From Synergistaceae bacterium (GTDB lineage Bacteria; Synergistota; Synergistia; Synergistales; Aminobacteriaceae): DNA of 9,737 bases. Shown here in pieces: positions 1-6,072 of the stretch. Both the position numbers and the translations under genes were made by a program. The notes under the pieces were generated by a model. The model was not told where the DNA came from. It ran no database searches and saw only the letters and a program-made list of their open reading frames with translations. The DNA lies in the NCBI GenBank assembly GCA_017455085.1, contig JAFTBT010000044.1, positions 1-9,737 of the forward strand, given 5' to 3'. The first letter of the stretch is position 1. Every line of letters begins with the position of its first letter.

Positions 1-674
1 GCGTAAGGACTGCTGACGGAAAACTCATCGCCGTAACAGAAGACATCCGCAACGGAAACGGACGCGCAATAAAATCACGCCTGTGGTCTCCGAACAGAGT
101 CGACAGAATCGGTGAACCCCTCAACGCGATTTTCTGGCTGATGAGAGACCCGACATTGCCTCCTGTCCTGAAACTCGAAGGGCCGTCACTTGCTTCGGTG
201 CTTGGTGCGACTCTGGCCACAAAGAGAACCAGCGCAGAGAACTTAGCCCCCGGTGTTGATCCGGACGCGCTTGTGTGTGAGCCGTATGCTAACCCGTTCA
301 GGACCTACCCGCTCGGAATGGACTACGAGAGATTCAAGCAGCTTATCTCCGACGGAGTGGATTGCTACATTCTGAACACGGGCAACTTCATGGGCAAACC
401 TGTGGGCAAAGAAAACACTCTTATGGTCATTGAGCGCATTGTTGAAGGTACAGCGCAGTGGGTACCGTTCGGGAATCTGTCGGGCATCAAGACGATGGAG
501 GTACCGGGATTCGTTGCGGATCTCAAGAATGAGGAATACAGGACGCAGCTCAAGAAGAGGTTCCAGGACAGGCTGAACTTCATCAAGTCCAGAGAGACAG
601 AGCGCGGAGGAATCGACAGGCTGCCTGATGATGCACGTGAGGCAGTGGAGAAGTTAATAGCTGAGATCGGCTAG
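1..674 (+). CDS. Phosphoenolpyruvate carboxykinase-like protein, C-terminal part
   Basis: The gene is cut by the left edge of the window. The frame is open from position 3, well before the first ATG at 141, so that ATG is internal. The visible 223 residues align by eye with the C-terminal lobe of ATP-type PEP carboxykinase: a segment NAIFWL..PTLPPVLKL (compare IFLTADAFGVLPPVSKL in PckA), then EPYANPF, then YILNTGNFMGKPVGKENT (compare YLVNTGW.GTGKR...KDT), then a FGNL....EVPGF segment and a charged helical tail. PEP carboxykinases interconvert oxaloacetate and PEP with a nucleotide in the cytoplasm. The match is to the superfamily; the protein diverges from classical PckA and may be one of the PEPCK-like families of unknown function (DUF4914 is my recollection). 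The kinase P-loop and metal site lie upstream, outside the window, so activity cannot be judged. It ends in TAG and is followed by a terminator. Confidence 0.75.
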   Translation, partial: VRTADGKLIAVTEDIRNGNGRAIKSRLWSPNRVDRIGEPLNAIFWLMRDPTLPPVLKLEGPSLASVLGATLATKRTSAENLAPGVDPDALVCEPYANPFRTYPLGMDYERFKQLISDGVDCYILNTGNFMGKPVGKENTLMVIERIVEGTAQWVPFGNLSGIKTMEVPGFVADLKNEEYRTQLKKRFQDRLNFIKSRETERGGIDRLPDDAREAVEKLIAEIG

Positions 675-736
675 AGTTTGCCTGCTGATGTCAGAGAATA
701 ACTGTTAATCAGGAAACACATAACCAGAAAAGTAAC

Positions 737-772
737 GGGCGGCCTCTGAATTACCGGAGACCGTCCATTTTT
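737..772 (+). terminator. Rho-independent terminator after the PEPCK-like gene
   Basis: A 12-bp stem (737-748 with 755-766, one mismatch and two G.T pairs) with a 6-nt loop is followed by ATTTTTA. It lies 62 bp past the PEPCK-like stop codon and 13 bp before the end of the convergent fusion gene. On the minus strand the stem is followed by a weaker T-rich stretch, so it may serve both genes. Confidence 0.85.
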
Positions 773-784
773 ATGCACACGATG

Positions 785-2302
785 CTATTTCTTCGGAGTC
801 TTACGTGACTTTCTGGAGCGTGTGTTGTAGTCCGCATCAATCTCTTCACGCCAACTGTCATCCAGCTTTACAAACGAAGGCGCACGTACACAGCACATCA
901 CTCTTCCTACACTCTTATACACCCGCTCTGTGCCTTGAGAGTCAGGCATGTAGTTTACTGCTCTGCTCGCCTGTATGCCAATCTTCGAGGCCTCACCTAT
1001 CGCGTCAATATTCGACCCCAAAAACAAAAACTCCCAGCCGTATTTTTCCTGCTCATGCTCGATCATGCTCTTCACTTTCTCGTAAGAGTAGTTATTGCTT
1101 GCGTTCTCGTAGCCGTCCGTGATGATCGCGAAGATAGTATGCTCCGGAATCTCCTGCTGGCTTGAGTGCTTGTAGATGCTCGCAATGTGGTCTATAGCCC
1201 CTCCCACAGCGTCAAGCAGTGCAGTACTCCCGCGCGTGTAGTACTCTTTGCTCGTCATGGGCTGAATCTCCGAGAGCTTTACCCTGTCGTGAAGTACCTC
1301 CTGTTCGTTGTCAAACAGCACCGTAGACACATAAGCCTCGCCGTCTTTGCCCTTCTGTTCCTGAATCATGGAGTTGAACCCGCCGATAGTGTCGCTCTCC
1401 TGTCCGGTCATTGAGCCGCTTCTGTCGATGATGAACACCATTTCAGTGATGCCGTTGGGAACTTTCTCCTGTACTTGTGTATCTTGCTCTTTCTCTTGGC
1501 CGGAAACTGCCAGCTCCCATTTCTCCAGCTCAGCCCTCAAGAAATCATCAAGCCTCCCACGCGCAGACCTGTCTATGTCTTCAGGGACTCCCCACACTCC
1601 TTGTGCGATTGAGCAGGTGATTGCCGCCAACGTGTCAGAATCTCCGCCGAGTGATACTGCGATGCGTAGAGCGTCCTCGAATTTTTCTGCGTCAAGAAAT
1701 GCCGTGATAGCCTCCGGAACTGTACCCTGACAACTTCCGTCAAACGAGTAGACTTCGCGGATCTGGTCTGATGTTCTGCTGAGGTCGTAGTCGTATTTTG
1801 CCTCAATGTAGCCCCTGATTGCGGACTTGCTTTTGCCTGTGCGAGCGAGGAAGATTGCTGCTGCGGTAGCTTGTGCGCCCTTGATGCCTTCGGGGTGGTT
1901 GTGGGTGACTTGTGCGCTGAGTGCGGCGAAGTGTTCGACAGTCTCCAGGTCGTCAAAGTACCACGCCACTGGAGAGACTCTCATTGCCGAGCCATTGCCG
2001 AAACTTCCGTAGGGTTTTGTGGTTCTGTTGAACAGCCAGTTGCGGAACTTTCTGCCGTAGCCGGAATTGGGGTATTTTTCCCCGAAGGACTTCATAGCAG
2101 CGATTACGGCCTTAGTGAAATCTTTGTCCTTGATGGCTTCGCCTTTCTTCCAGTTGAGCAGAGCGGAGGCCACAGCAAGAGTCATTACAGTATCGTCCGT
2201 GAACATGGAGTTGCGCGTGAAGAGCTGGAAGTGTTTAGTCTTGATGTTGTTGAACTCGTACGGGCAGCCTACAATATCGCCGACAATTGCACCTAAAATC
2301 AT
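785..2302 (-). CDS. ADP-ribosylglycohydrolase fused to a von Willebrand A domain
   Basis: This is a 505-residue, probably cytoplasmic two-domain protein. Residues 1-260 are an ADP-ribosylglycohydrolase (DraG/ARH family) with the expected di-Mg signature in order: GAIVGDIVG (4-12), Glu16, FTDDT (34-38), GNGSAMR (102-108) and GGDSDT (219-224). Members remove ADP-ribose from proteins or other targets. After a polar linker (about 265-283), residues 285-480 form a vWA domain with a complete MIDAS: DRSGS (293-297), Thr360 in GSTALLDA and Asp396 in ITDG. vWA domains bind partner proteins through a metal. The C-terminus is basic (SRKSRKTPKK). No signal peptide or membrane segment is visible. The ATG at 2302 is supported by AAGGAG (2317-2312) nine bases upstream. 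Both halves exist as stand-alone proteins in anaerobes, so the fusion suggests vWA-guided delivery of the hydrolase. Substrate and partner are unknown. The gene is divergent from metN, and no convincing minus-strand promoter was found. Confidence 0.92.
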   Translation of the reverse strand: MILGAIVGDIVGCPYEFNNIKTKHFQLFTRNSMFTDDTVMTLAVASALLNWKKGEAIKDKDFTKAVIAAMKSFGEKYPNSGYGRKFRNWLFNRTTKPYGSFGNGSAMRVSPVAWYFDDLETVEHFAALSAQVTHNHPEGIKGAQATAAAIFLARTGKSKSAIRGYIEAKYDYDLSRTSDQIREVYSFDGSCQGTVPEAITAFLDAEKFEDALRIAVSLGGDSDTLAAITCSIAQGVWGVPEDIDRSARGRLDDFLRAELEKWELAVSGQEKEQDTQVQEKVPNGITEMVFIIDRSGSMTGQESDTIGGFNSMIQEQKGKDGEAYVSTVLFDNEQEVLHDRVKLSEIQPMTSKEYYTRGSTALLDAVGGAIDHIASIYKHSSQQEIPEHTIFAIITDGYENASNNYSYEKVKSMIEHEQEKYGWEFLFLGSNIDAIGEASKIGIQASRAVNYMPDSQGTERVYKSVGRVMCCVRAPSFVKLDDSWREEIDADYNTRSRKSRKTPKK

Positions 2303-2357
2303 GGTACACTTCTCCTTAACAAATGGTATAATGTGTAAAATTTAATGGGAAAAATTC

Positions 2358-2386
2358 TTGTCAGATACCTTACAATTCAGTATAAT
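2358..2386 (+). promoter_or_regulatory. Near-consensus sigma-70 promoter upstream of the repeat array
   Basis: TTGTCA (2358-2363) and TATAAT (2381-2386) are separated by exactly 17 bp. Transcription would start near 2393 and run through the 40-bp repeat array towards metN. The array would then be either in a leader of about 520 nt for the transporter mRNA or a separate non-coding RNA. Another TATAAT at 2327-2332 has no acceptable -35. Confidence 0.6.
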
Positions 2387-2508
2387 AACATGCTTTTTCT
2401 TTCCTGAATATCCGCCAGCGTACTCTTACAATTTTTTGAGAAATGTGGTATGTGATGAGCATATTAACATAAAATCATGCAGTATATTTTCAGCAGGTAA
2501 CAATATAG

Positions 2509-2835
2509 TGAGAGTTTTCGGGAGGGAGTTGCTAGACACGGTACAGTGAAGTTTTCAGGTGTGGGAGTTGCTGGACACGGTACAGTGAAGTTTTCAGGTG
2601 TGGTGTGTTGCTGAACACGGTACAGTGAAGTTTTTCGGTGTGGGGTGTTGCTGGACACGGTACAGTGAAGTTTTTCGGTGTGGGGTGTTGCTGGACACGG
2701 TACAGTGAAGTTTTTCGGTGTGTGGTGTTGCTGGACACGGTGCTGTGAAGTTTTTCGGCGTGGTGTGTTGCTGGACACGGTGCTGTGAAGTTTTTCGGCT
2801 GAGGTGTGCTTGTACACATAACAGTGATTTTTTTA
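2509..2835 (+). repeat. Tandem array of seven 40-bp units plus degenerate ends
   Basis: The units begin (GTTGCT) at 2528, 2567, 2607, 2647, 2687, 2727 and 2767. The first unit is 39 bp and the others 40 bp. A half unit precedes (about 2509-2527) and a decayed eighth copy follows (about 2806-2835). Each unit reads as GTTGCTGGACACGG, then TACAGTGAAG or TGCTGTGAAG, then GTTTT(T)C and a G/T-rich tail. Within it lies an imperfect palindrome, CACgGTACaGTG, and from unit 3 onward a small potential hairpin, GTGTT-GCTG-(G/A)ACAC. Variants cluster by neighbour: units 1-2 share GTTTTCAGG, units 3-7 share GTTTTTCGG, and units 6-7 share the TGCTGTG core. That pattern points to stepwise tandem duplication. 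It is not CRISPR, because no unique spacers separate the repeats. Confidence 0.93.
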
Positions 2836-2873
2836 CTGAGGGTTTATGCGCAAGTGATTCTGCTTTAACACGT

Positions 2874-2879
2874 TATAAT
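2874..2879 (+). promoter_or_regulatory. Candidate metN-proximal -10 box
   Basis: A perfect TATAAT lies 17 bp before the AGGAGG ribosome binding site (2896-2901) of metN, which would give a short leader of about 27 nt. No recognisable -35 lies at 16-18 bp, and there is no TG extension, so this promoter would be weak or activator-dependent. The alternative is transcription from 2358-2386 through the array. Confidence 0.4.
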
Positions 2880-2912
2880 ATAGCGAAATTTTTGCAGGAG
2901 GTTTGAGAAGGA

Positions 2913-3959
2913 TTGATTGAGCTTGAACACGTAGTAAAAAGTTTCAACGCTGACCGTAAAGATACCACCATTCACGCAGTTAATGATGTCTCACTCAGAA
3001 TCAACGACGGAGAGATTTTCGGGATTATAGGCTTTTCCGGAGCAGGAAAATCTACACTTGTACGGTGCATAAATCTGCTTGAGCGTCCAGACTCCGGCAG
3101 CGTAAAAATCGACGGCGTAGAGATGACAAAACTTAAGCCCCGAGAACTCTATAAGGCCCGCACAAAAATCGGCATGATCTTTCAGCAGTTCAACCTTATG
3201 CCCTCACGCACAGTACTCCAGAATGTGGCTTATCCCTTGCGCGGCATGACGAAGGATGAGGTTCGCAAAAAAGTACGTTCACTCCTCGAACTGGTCGACA
3301 TCCCCGACAAAGAAAACGCTTACCCTTCTGAGCTTTCCGGCGGGCAGAAGCAGCGAGTCGCAATCGCACGAGCCCTCGCCAATGACCCTGGTATATTACT
3401 CTGTGATGAGGCAACCAGCGCGCTAGATCCTCAAACCACCGGAGCAATATTGCAGCTACTCAAAGACCTTAACCGGAAATTAGGCATCACTATCGTAGTA
3501 ATCACCCACGAAATGGAAGTGGTCAAACATATCTGCCAGAAGGCCGCAGTCATGGATGCAGGTAAAGTGATAGAGTCCGGAGACGTGTTCGAGATATTCT
3601 CAAGCCCTAAGCACCAAGTTACGCGCAACTTTGTCCGCACAACGTCAAACTTGTCGAAGATAGAGGCACTGATTCGCGATGAGTCTCCTATGGTAAAGCT
3701 CAAGCCCGGCGAACTCATGGCCAGACTTGTGTATATACATGCGGATGTTTCTGAGCCGTTAATCTCGTATGCATCAAGAGCCTTTGACGTGGAGATAAAC
3801 ATTGTTCTTGCTGACGTTGAGATAGTTGCGGGCGCGATGGTCGGAGGAACTGTAGTGATCTTCAACGGGCCAAGAGAGAATATTCACAGGGCAATAGACT
3901 ACTACAAGAGCAAAGATATACGTGTGGAGGTGATTCAGGATGCAGGAGCTGATGAGTAA
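2913..3959 (+). CDS. metN: Methionine-type ABC transporter ATP-binding protein MetN
   Basis: This 348-residue cytoplasmic ATPase powers a MetNIQ-type importer. It has Walker A GFSGAGKST (40-48), the Q-loop FQQFN (90-94), signature LSGGQ (141-145), Walker B ILLCDE (161-166), a D-loop SALD (169-172) and the switch His199. Residues about 260-345 form the C-terminal NIL regulatory domain typical of MetN, which in E. coli MetN binds methionine to inhibit transport. The length fits the family. The start is TTG at 2913: an in-frame TGA at 2904-2906 excludes anything further upstream, and AGGAGG (2896-2901) lies 11 bases before it. metI overlaps the 3' end by 20 bp. Family and ATPase role are clear. 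The transported substrate is inferred; D/L-methionine is most likely, but relatives of this family also carry other amino acids. Confidence 0.95.
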   Translation: MIELEHVVKSFNADRKDTTIHAVNDVSLRINDGEIFGIIGFSGAGKSTLVRCINLLERPDSGSVKIDGVEMTKLKPRELYKARTKIGMIFQQFNLMPSRTVLQNVAYPLRGMTKDEVRKKVRSLLELVDIPDKENAYPSELSGGQKQRVAIARALANDPGILLCDEATSALDPQTTGAILQLLKDLNRKLGITIVVITHEMEVVKHICQKAAVMDAGKVIESGDVFEIFSSPKHQVTRNFVRTTSNLSKIEALIRDESPMVKLKPGELMARLVYIHADVSEPLISYASRAFDVEINIVLADVEIVAGAMVGGTVVIFNGPRENIHRAIDYYKSKDIRVEVIQDAGADE

Positions 3960-4620
3960 ATGGCTTCCGAATCTCATGCGCAGGCTGCCGGAATTTTGGA
4001 AGGCTTGCGGTGATACGCTGCTAATGGAAGTGTGGTCTGGAGCAATAATTTTTGTGTTCGGGCTGATTTTCGGGATAATATTAACCGTCACGAAACCCGG
4101 AGGCATCATGCAAAATAAACCGATCTATCAAGTTCTCGACAAGATCATAAATCTGTTCAGGTCTATACCATTCATAATACTACTTACCGCGTTAATGCCA
4201 CTGTCCCGTGCAATAATGGGTACAGCAATTTACGTTAGGGGAGTGATTGTACCGCTGGTGTTCGGAGCGACACCATTTTTCTCGCGTCAGGTGGAGAGTG
4301 CTTTGGCGCAGACGGATAAAGGTCTGGTTGAGGCTGCGTTGTCGATGGGATCGAGTCCGTTTGAGGTGATATTCAGGGTGTATCTGCGTGAGAGCCTTGC
4401 GCCGATCATCAGGGCAGTGACGATAACGATCATAAGCCTGTTGGGACTCACTGCTATGGCTGGAGCTGTAGGAGCTGGAGGGCTGGGAGACTTTGCGATA
4501 CGGTACGGGCATGACCGGAACATGCAGGATATTACGTGGGTAGTGGTTGGAGTGCTGGTGCTGGGAGTGAGTGTAGTGCAGTGGTTAGGTGAGTATTTAG
4601 CCCGCAAAAACACACACTAG
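3940..4620 (+). CDS. metI: Methionine-type ABC transporter permease MetI
   Basis: This 226-residue inner-membrane permease pairs with MetN. About five hydrophobic segments are visible: roughly 28-50, 70-90, 97-115, 155-178 and 198-218. The cytoplasmic EAA loop that docks on the ATPase is clear (EAALSMGSSPFEVIFRV, from residue 131). The start at 3940 overlaps the end of metN by 20 bp and is preceded by GGAGGTGAT (3926-3934), a near-perfect Shine-Dalgarno inside the metN reading frame, so translation is probably coupled. An ATG at 3952 is a possible but weaker alternative. The cupin gene follows 91 bp after its TAG. Confidence 0.95.
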   Translation: MQELMSKWLPNLMRRLPEFWKACGDTLLMEVWSGAIIFVFGLIFGIILTVTKPGGIMQNKPIYQVLDKIINLFRSIPFIILLTALMPLSRAIMGTAIYVRGVIVPLVFGATPFFSRQVESALAQTDKGLVEAALSMGSSPFEVIFRVYLRESLAPIIRAVTITIISLLGLTAMAGAVGAGGLGDFAIRYGHDRNMQDITWVVVGVLVLGVSVVQWLGEYLARKNTH

Positions 4621-4680
4621 ATTTACGAGAGGCATTCACACATGATGTGAGAGCTTTTCGCAACAAGAATATATTTTTAC

Positions 4681-4687
4681 AAGGAGG
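4681..4687 (+). promoter_or_regulatory. Strong Shine-Dalgarno ahead of the cupin gene
   Basis: AAGGAGG is placed nine bases before an in-frame ATA codon (4697) but 24 bases before the first standard start (GTG, 4712). It therefore bears directly on which codon initiates the cupin. Confidence 0.55.
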
Positions 4688-4711
4688 CAAACACACATAA
4701 AAGGAATATTT

Positions 4712-5032
4712 GTGCATCACGAGGATATGGAGCTTCAGGATTTAGGCGGAGGCTTCACTCGGAGAGGCATTGCGTGGAATGAGCAGCTCATGCCTACGGA
4801 TATGACCTTCAAGGCCGTAACTGAAGTACACCTCCACAGCCACCCTCATATACAGTGTACGTATATCTTGGCCGGACGCTTCAGGTACACTGTTGACAGC
4901 GAAACAGCAGAAGTCGGAGCAGGGGATTCTGTAGTAGTGCCGGGAGGAGCGACATACGGCATGATTTTCATCACGGAGTCGGGAAAAACAGTAGAGATGT
5001 TTACTCCGGTGCGTCAGGATTTCCTGAAGTAA
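4712..5032 (+). CDS. Small single-domain cupin protein within the met transporter cluster
   Basis: This 106-residue protein has one cupin beta-barrel, cytoplasmic as no signal is visible. Motif 1 is HLHSHPHIQCTYILAG: His42 and His44 are present, while the usual Glu is Gln48. Motif 2 is GDSVVVPGGATYG, where the usual His is Tyr82. Two canonical metal ligands are therefore altered; His46 could substitute. The GTG at 4712 has a modest AAGGA six bases upstream. The frame remains open to an ATA at 4697 that is much better placed relative to AAGGAGG, which would add IKGIF to the N-terminus (shifting residue numbers by five). The gene lies between metI and metQ on the same strand with 91-bp and 67-bp gaps, so co-transcription is likely. 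Function is unknown: ligand binding, sensing or modification of the transported compound are all possible. Confidence 0.85.
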   Translation: MHHEDMELQDLGGGFTRRGIAWNEQLMPTDMTFKAVTEVHLHSHPHIQCTYILAGRFRYTVDSETAEVGAGDSVVVPGGATYGMIFITESGKTVEMFTPVRQDFLK

Positions 5033-5047
5033 TAACTCATGGACATA

Positions 5048-5065
5048 ACGGGAGTATATTCCCGT
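5048..5065 (+). other. Intergenic hairpin between cupin and metQ
   Basis: ACGGGA and TCCCGT form a perfect 6-bp stem around the loop GTATAT. No U-tract follows, so it is not a standard terminator. In an operon mRNA such a hairpin just before the binding-protein gene could act as a processing or stability element giving metQ a higher level than metNI. This role is inference. Confidence 0.4.
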
Positions 5066-5099
5066 GTGCCGATATATTTCACGAAAGGAAGTATGTATT

Positions 5100-5924
5100 A
5101 TGAAGAAGTTAGTTGTAGCAGCAGCGTTAGTGCTGGCTCTTGCAGTCAGTGCAGGTGCAGACGTTACGGTAAGGCTGGGAGTTACCGGCAGCGTCTACGA
5201 TGAGATGTGGCAGCCCATCAAGGACTCACTCGCAAAGGAAGGTATCAACCTCGAAGTGATTCAGTTCACGGACTATGTGACTCCGAACAGGGCACTCGAT
5301 GACGGAGATATAGACCTGAATGCGTTTCAGCACAGGATATATTTCGAGGACGAACTTGCGAGCAGAGGCTACAAGCTCACGAACATAGCAAACACGTTTG
5401 TGGTGCCGCTGAACCTGTACTCGATCAAGATCAAGAGTCTGGACGAACTGAAGGACGGAGACGTGATAGCGATACCGAATGATCCGACGAATGGCGGAAG
5501 GGCTATCAAGGTGCTTGCGACGAGCGGATTGATAACGCTGCGTGATGGAGCGGGCTTCAACCCAACGAAGGAAGACATTGCGGGCTACAGCAAGAAGATC
5601 ACGATTCAGGAGCTTGCTGCGAACACGATACCGTCAGCGTTGCCGGACATAGCTGCGGGAGTGATTAATGACACGTATGCGCTGGACTATGGCCTGAAGG
5701 CGAGTGATGCTGTGTATGCGGATCAGGCGAGGGAAAAAGAGTACTGGAACTTGATTGCGGCTCGGACTTCGGACCTGACGGACGCGGACAGGCTGGAGGT
5801 CTATACCAAGATTGTGGATGCGTATCACAGCGAAATGATGAGGGAGCATTTAGCGGGACTGTATGGAGGATTTTTCAGGCCTGCTGGATGGGATGAGGAC
5901 CTTTTAGCTCCGTTCAAGAAGTAG
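5100..5924 (+). CDS. metQ: MetQ/NlpA family substrate-binding protein
   Basis: This 274-residue exported binding protein delivers substrate to MetNI. The ATG at 5100 is chosen because AAGGAA (5085-5090) lies nine bases upstream and a signal peptide begins there (MKK, hydrophobic 4-18, likely cleavage after SAGA at residue 20). The frame is open further upstream, but that extension has no ribosome binding site. Family landmarks are QFTDYVTPNRALDDGDIDLNAFQH (residues 55-78, split across the first lobe), IPNDPTNGGRA in the middle, and AAGVINDTYALDYGL in the second lobe. Most family members are lipoproteins, but this one has no cysteine near the cleavage site, so it should be a soluble periplasmic protein, which fits a diderm host. 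A perfect terminator follows 14 bp after the stop, closing the cluster. Confidence 0.93.
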   Translation: MKKLVVAAALVLALAVSAGADVTVRLGVTGSVYDEMWQPIKDSLAKEGINLEVIQFTDYVTPNRALDDGDIDLNAFQHRIYFEDELASRGYKLTNIANTFVVPLNLYSIKIKSLDELKDGDVIAIPNDPTNGGRAIKVLATSGLITLRDGAGFNPTKEDIAGYSKKITIQELAANTIPSALPDIAAGVINDTYALDYGLKASDAVYADQAREKEYWNLIAARTSDLTDADRLEVYTKIVDAYHSEMMREHLAGLYGGFFRPAGWDEDLLAPFKK

Positions 5925-5938
5925 CACGAGAAAAACAG

Positions 5939-5969
5939 ACCCCTTAGCTTTGAGGCTGAGGGGTTTTTT
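5939..5969 (+). terminator. Rho-independent terminator of the met transporter cluster
   Basis: A 10-bp stem (ACCCCTTAGC with GCTGAGGGGT, one G.T pair) has the loop TTTGAG and is followed directly by six Ts. It lies 14 bp after the metQ stop. Confidence 0.95.
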
Positions 5970-5982
5970 CGTAATGAGCCGA

Positions 5983-6015
5983 CCCTATGCGGGGTGGGTG
6001 GGTGGGAGCATAGGG
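5983..6015 (+). other. Inverted repeat with G-quadruplex motif in its loop
   Basis: CCCTATGC (5983-5990) and GCATAGGG (6008-6015) are perfect 8-bp inverted repeats. The 17-nt loop contains GGGGTGGGTGGGTGGG (5991-6006): four G-runs joined by single T residues, among the most stable quadruplex layouts known. It lies after the metQ terminator and ends 12 bp before the -10 box of the deacetylase promoter, so it covers the -35 region. Confidence 0.85.
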
Positions 6016-6024
6016 GAGGCTCAA

Positions 6025-6033
6025 TGCTATAAT
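6025..6033 (+). promoter_or_regulatory. Extended -10 promoter of the deacetylase gene
   Basis: TGCTATAAT matches the extended -10 consensus TGnTATAAT exactly. The sequence at the -35 distance is the G-rich hairpin region and has no TTGACA match, as is common for extended -10 promoters. Start of transcription is predicted near 6040, before the AGGAG at 6054-6058. Confidence 0.65.
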
Positions 6034-6072
6034 CATCATCACAAATTTTACTCAGGAGACTTTACACACACC

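Larger units (their letters stand above)
2303..2912. other. 610-bp divergent intergenic region with repeat array
   Basis: This non-coding stretch separates the ADP-ribosylglycohydrolase/vWA gene from metN. Positions 2303-2357 hold the Shine-Dalgarno of the minus-strand gene and AT-rich sequence. A near-consensus plus-strand promoter is at 2358-2386. Positions 2387-2508 are AT-rich, with no gene or convincing structure visible. The 40-bp tandem array occupies about 2509-2835, and 2836-2912 carries a second TATAAT box and the metN ribosome binding site. Short ORFs here have no ribosome binding sites and are treated as chance openings. Confidence 0.7.

Noticed and set aside
2358..2549. 63-residue plus-strand ORF starting at TTG inside the predicted promoter
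   Set aside because: It has no ribosome binding site, overlaps the -35 box as its start codon, and shows no recognisable protein features.
2464..2819. Two long overlapping minus-strand ORFs (117 and 95 residues) through the 40-bp array with repeated peptides such as FTVPCPAT and SSNTPHRKTS
   Set aside because: Because 40 is not a multiple of three, each frame cycles through all phases and stays open simply because the unit contains no minus-strand stop. The starts have no ribosome binding site, and the two frames encode the same permuted repeat.
2509..2835. CRISPR array
   Set aside because: The whole 40-bp period is conserved with no unique spacers, and no cas gene is in the window.
4636..4650. 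TCACA-CATGA-TGTGA inverted repeat after metI as an operator or attenuator
   Set aside because: The stem is only five pairs, with a short distant T-run. It is inverted relative to a CRP site and occurs within an operon gap, so there is too little to call it.
5950..6072. N-terminal extension of the deacetylase to 270 residues
   Set aside because: The extension begins inside the metQ terminator, crosses the G-rich hairpin and the extended -10 promoter, and would bury the hydrophobic signal segment. The ATG at 6073 is preferred.
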